DNA of 7,247 nt from Planctomycetia bacterium (GTDB taxonomy: Bacteria; Planctomycetota; Phycisphaerae; Phycisphaerales; SM1A02), in assembly GCA_005799475.1 (NCBI GenBank), contig SYGQ01000019.1:1-7247 (forward strand), written 5' to 3'. Shown in pieces: positions 5,970 through 7,247 of this stretch (positions within the stretch are counted from its first letter, which is position 1; each line of letters opens with the position of its first letter). The notes beneath the pieces are model-generated. The model saw only the letters and a list, made by a program, of their open reading frames with translations, made no database searches and was not told the origin of the DNA. Made by a program: the position numbers and the translations under genes.

Positions 5970-6548
5970 CTAGGTTCCGAAGCAGCGGTCGCCGGCGTCG
6001 CCGAGGCCGGGGTGGATGTACTTCCGATCGTCGAGTTCGCGGTCGAGCGCCGCCGCGTAGATGGGCACCTGCGGATGGCTCGTGTGAATCCGCGCGACGC
6101 CCTCGGGTGCGGCGAGGAGGCAGATGAAGCGCGTGTCGCGGCAGCCGGCGGCATGGAGGAGCCCGAGCGCGTGATCCGCAGATCCGCCGGTGGCGAGCAT
6201 GGGGTCCACAAGGAGCACTGGTCCCTCACTCGCATCGTCGGGGAGTCGGGTGTAGTAGGCGATGGGCGTGGCCGTGTTCTCGTCGCGCCTGACGCCGATG
6301 TGTCCGATGCGCGCGTCAGGGAGCATGGAGAGGACGCCGCTGGTCATGCCCAGTCCGGCGCGAAGGACTGGAACCACCGTGACAGGGCGCGCGAGGCGAC
6401 GGCCATGCGTCCGCTCCAAGGGCGTCTCGACTTCGCATGACTCGGTGGCGAATCCCCGGCAGACCTCGTAGACCATCAGCGCGGAAATCTCGCCGAGAAG
6501 GCGACGGAACTCCCGCGACGGCGTCGTGCGTGCGCGCAGTTCCGCCAT
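5970..6548 (-). CDS. upp: Uracil phosphoribosyltransferase (start uncertain, probably upstream of the first ATG)
   Basis: This enzyme makes UMP from uracil and PRPP in pyrimidine salvage. From the ATG at 6548 the product is 192 residues. VTVVPVLRAGLGM (56-68), the PRPP loop VLLVDPMLATGGSA (111-124), LLAAPEGV (144-151) and the uracil-binding C-terminus YIHPGLGDAGDRCFGT (177-192) all match Upp. The family is usually about 208 residues, and its N-terminal HPLVxHK motif is encoded here just upstream in the same frame (6569-6549, reading HPLVHHK). No ATG, GTG or TTG lies between that motif and the argS stop at 6615-6617. The real start may therefore be a rare codon such as CTG 6584 (204 residues) or ATC 6605 (211 residues). 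The coordinates given are the conservative ATG version, which has no Shine-Dalgarno sequence. The gene follows argS closely and is probably co-transcribed with it. Confidence 0.93.
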   Translation of the reverse strand: MAELRARTTPSREFRRLLGEISALMVYEVCRGFATESCEVETPLERTHGRRLARPVTVVPVLRAGLGMTSGVLSMLPDARIGHIGVRRDENTATPIAYYTRLPDDASEGPVLLVDPMLATGGSADHALGLLHAAGCRDTRFICLLAAPEGVARIHTSHPQVPIYAAALDRELDDRKYIHPGLGDAGDRCFGT

Positions 6549-6614
6549 CTTGTGATGGACCAGCGGGTGGTCGATCAGATGCAGATTGGGATGATGGTGC
6601 TCGATGGACTCAGG

Positions 6615-7247
6615 CTACATCCGCGCGGGCGCGTCGATCCCGAGCGTGGCAAGCGCATCGCGAATCACGCGCGCGCAGAGCGCGCACAGGCGCAGGCGCG
6701 AGTGGCGAAGCGCCGCATCTTCCGCCTTGAGGACCGGACACGCTTGGTAGAAACCATTGAACGAATTGGCGAGTTCGTAGGCGTAGGCGGCGAGTCGACT
6801 CGGCGCGAGCGCTGACGCCGCGCCCTCAACCGCACGGCCGTAGCGAAGGAGCGTGAGGGCAAGGGCCTTCTCCTCGGGAGCCGTGATGCGGATCGAGGCG
6901 CTCTGATCGAATGGCCCCGCCTTCGCGAGGATCCCCGAAATGCGTGCGTAGGCATACTGCAAGTACGGCCCGGTATCGCCTTCGAAGGAAATCATTCGGT
7001 CGAGGTCGAAGACATAGTCGCGGCCGACTTCGCCCGAGAGGTCGGCGTACTTGATGGCGGCGATTCCAACGGCCTGGCCGATCGCATCAAGTTCGCTCGC
7101 GGGAAGGCTCGCCGTCGGCGAGTCGGGAGATTGCGCGCGCGCGCGGACCTCAGCGCGACCGCGCGAAGTGGCCTCGTCGAGGAGCGAAACGAGCGTCACA
7201 TTTTCACCGCTTCTGGTCTTGAGCGGTCGCTTGTCAGGACCGAGTAC
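6615..7247 (-). CDS. argS: Arginyl-tRNA synthetase, C-terminal part, 5' truncated by the window edge
   Basis: These are the last 210 residues of ArgRS, the class I synthetase that charges tRNA-Arg. Reading from the right edge, KTRSGENVTLVSLLDEA is the end of the catalytic domain, in the position of the KMSKS-like loop (FKTRSG in many ArgRS). It is followed by DYVFDLDRMISFEGDTGPYL, then YAYARI and the all-helical DALR anticodon-binding domain, and it ends LGIDAPARM. E. coli ArgRS ends LGIQTVERM, so the TAG at 6615-6617 is the genuine family C-terminus and not a premature stop. A GTG at 7199 could be mistaken for a start, but the frame is homologous through to the edge. upp follows on the same strand and in the same frame, so the two genes are probably one operon. 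Confidence 0.97.
   Translation of the reverse strand, partial: VLGPDKRPLKTRSGENVTLVSLLDEATSRGRAEVRARAQSPDSPTASLPASELDAIGQAVGIAAIKYADLSGEVGRDYVFDLDRMISFEGDTGPYLQYAYARISGILAKAGPFDQSASIRITAPEEKALALTLLRYGRAVEGAASALAPSRLAAYAYELANSFNGFYQACPVLKAEDAALRHSRLRLCALCARVIRDALATLGIDAPARM

Noticed and set aside
5459..6235. Long minus-strand open frame across the adenosyltransferase and the end of upp
   Set aside because: It runs antisense to a clear PduO gene and in another frame to upp; its Ser/Arg/Ala-rich translation resembles no family.
6615..7199. GTG at 7199 as the start of a stand-alone 194-residue ArgRS-like protein
   Set aside because: The frame remains homologous to ArgRS through to the window edge (KTRSGEN region), so the gene is simply cut by the edge.

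Overview
The window is GC-rich, densely packed bacterial DNA. It most likely comes from the Phycisphaerae branch of Planctomycetota. The best evidence for this is two paralogous proteins that begin with a pseudopilin N-terminus (FTIVELLVV...LLIAILLPAIGKAK) and carry an FDGHV box near the C-terminus, an architecture much expanded in planctomycetes. Most of the other genes are housekeeping genes. No rRNA, tRNA, insertion sequence, CRISPR array, phage gene or defence gene is visible.

Layout. (1) Positions 1-413 (+) hold the last 136 codons of groEL, followed by a strong intrinsic terminator at about 472-509. (2) Positions 530-1864 (+) encode a secreted protein with a signal peptide, one clear Asp-box (sialidase/BNR type) motif and a proline-rich tail. 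(3) Positions 1892-3025 and 3159-4262, both (-), are the two tandem pseudopilin-like paralogs. A strong minus-strand terminator at about 3101-3132 lies between them, so each is probably transcribed on its own. (4) Positions 4459-5391 (+) encode an aspartylglucosaminidase-type Ntn hydrolase whose known catalytic set is intact. Its stop codon overlaps the start of a PduO-type cobalamin adenosyltransferase (5388-5960, +). (5) Positions 5970-6548 (-) encode uracil phosphoribosyltransferase (upp), downstream of the 3' part of argS (6615-7247, -), which runs off the right edge.

How the genes relate. groEL (protein folding), argS (translation) and upp (pyrimidine salvage) are core functions. The hydrolase/adenosyltransferase pair looks translationally coupled but has no obvious metabolic link. 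The secreted Asp-box protein and the two pseudopilin-like proteins form an envelope or extracellular block, but no secretion-machinery gene is present.

I see no convincing new multi-gene system. The observations most worth following are: the upp start, where conserved N-terminal sequence lies upstream of any ATG/GTG/TTG and directly behind the argS stop in the same frame; the paired pseudopilins with shared cysteines and a Tyr where the H-X9-DG His is expected; and a GroEL C-terminus that lacks the usual nucleotide-contact Asp and the GGM tail.
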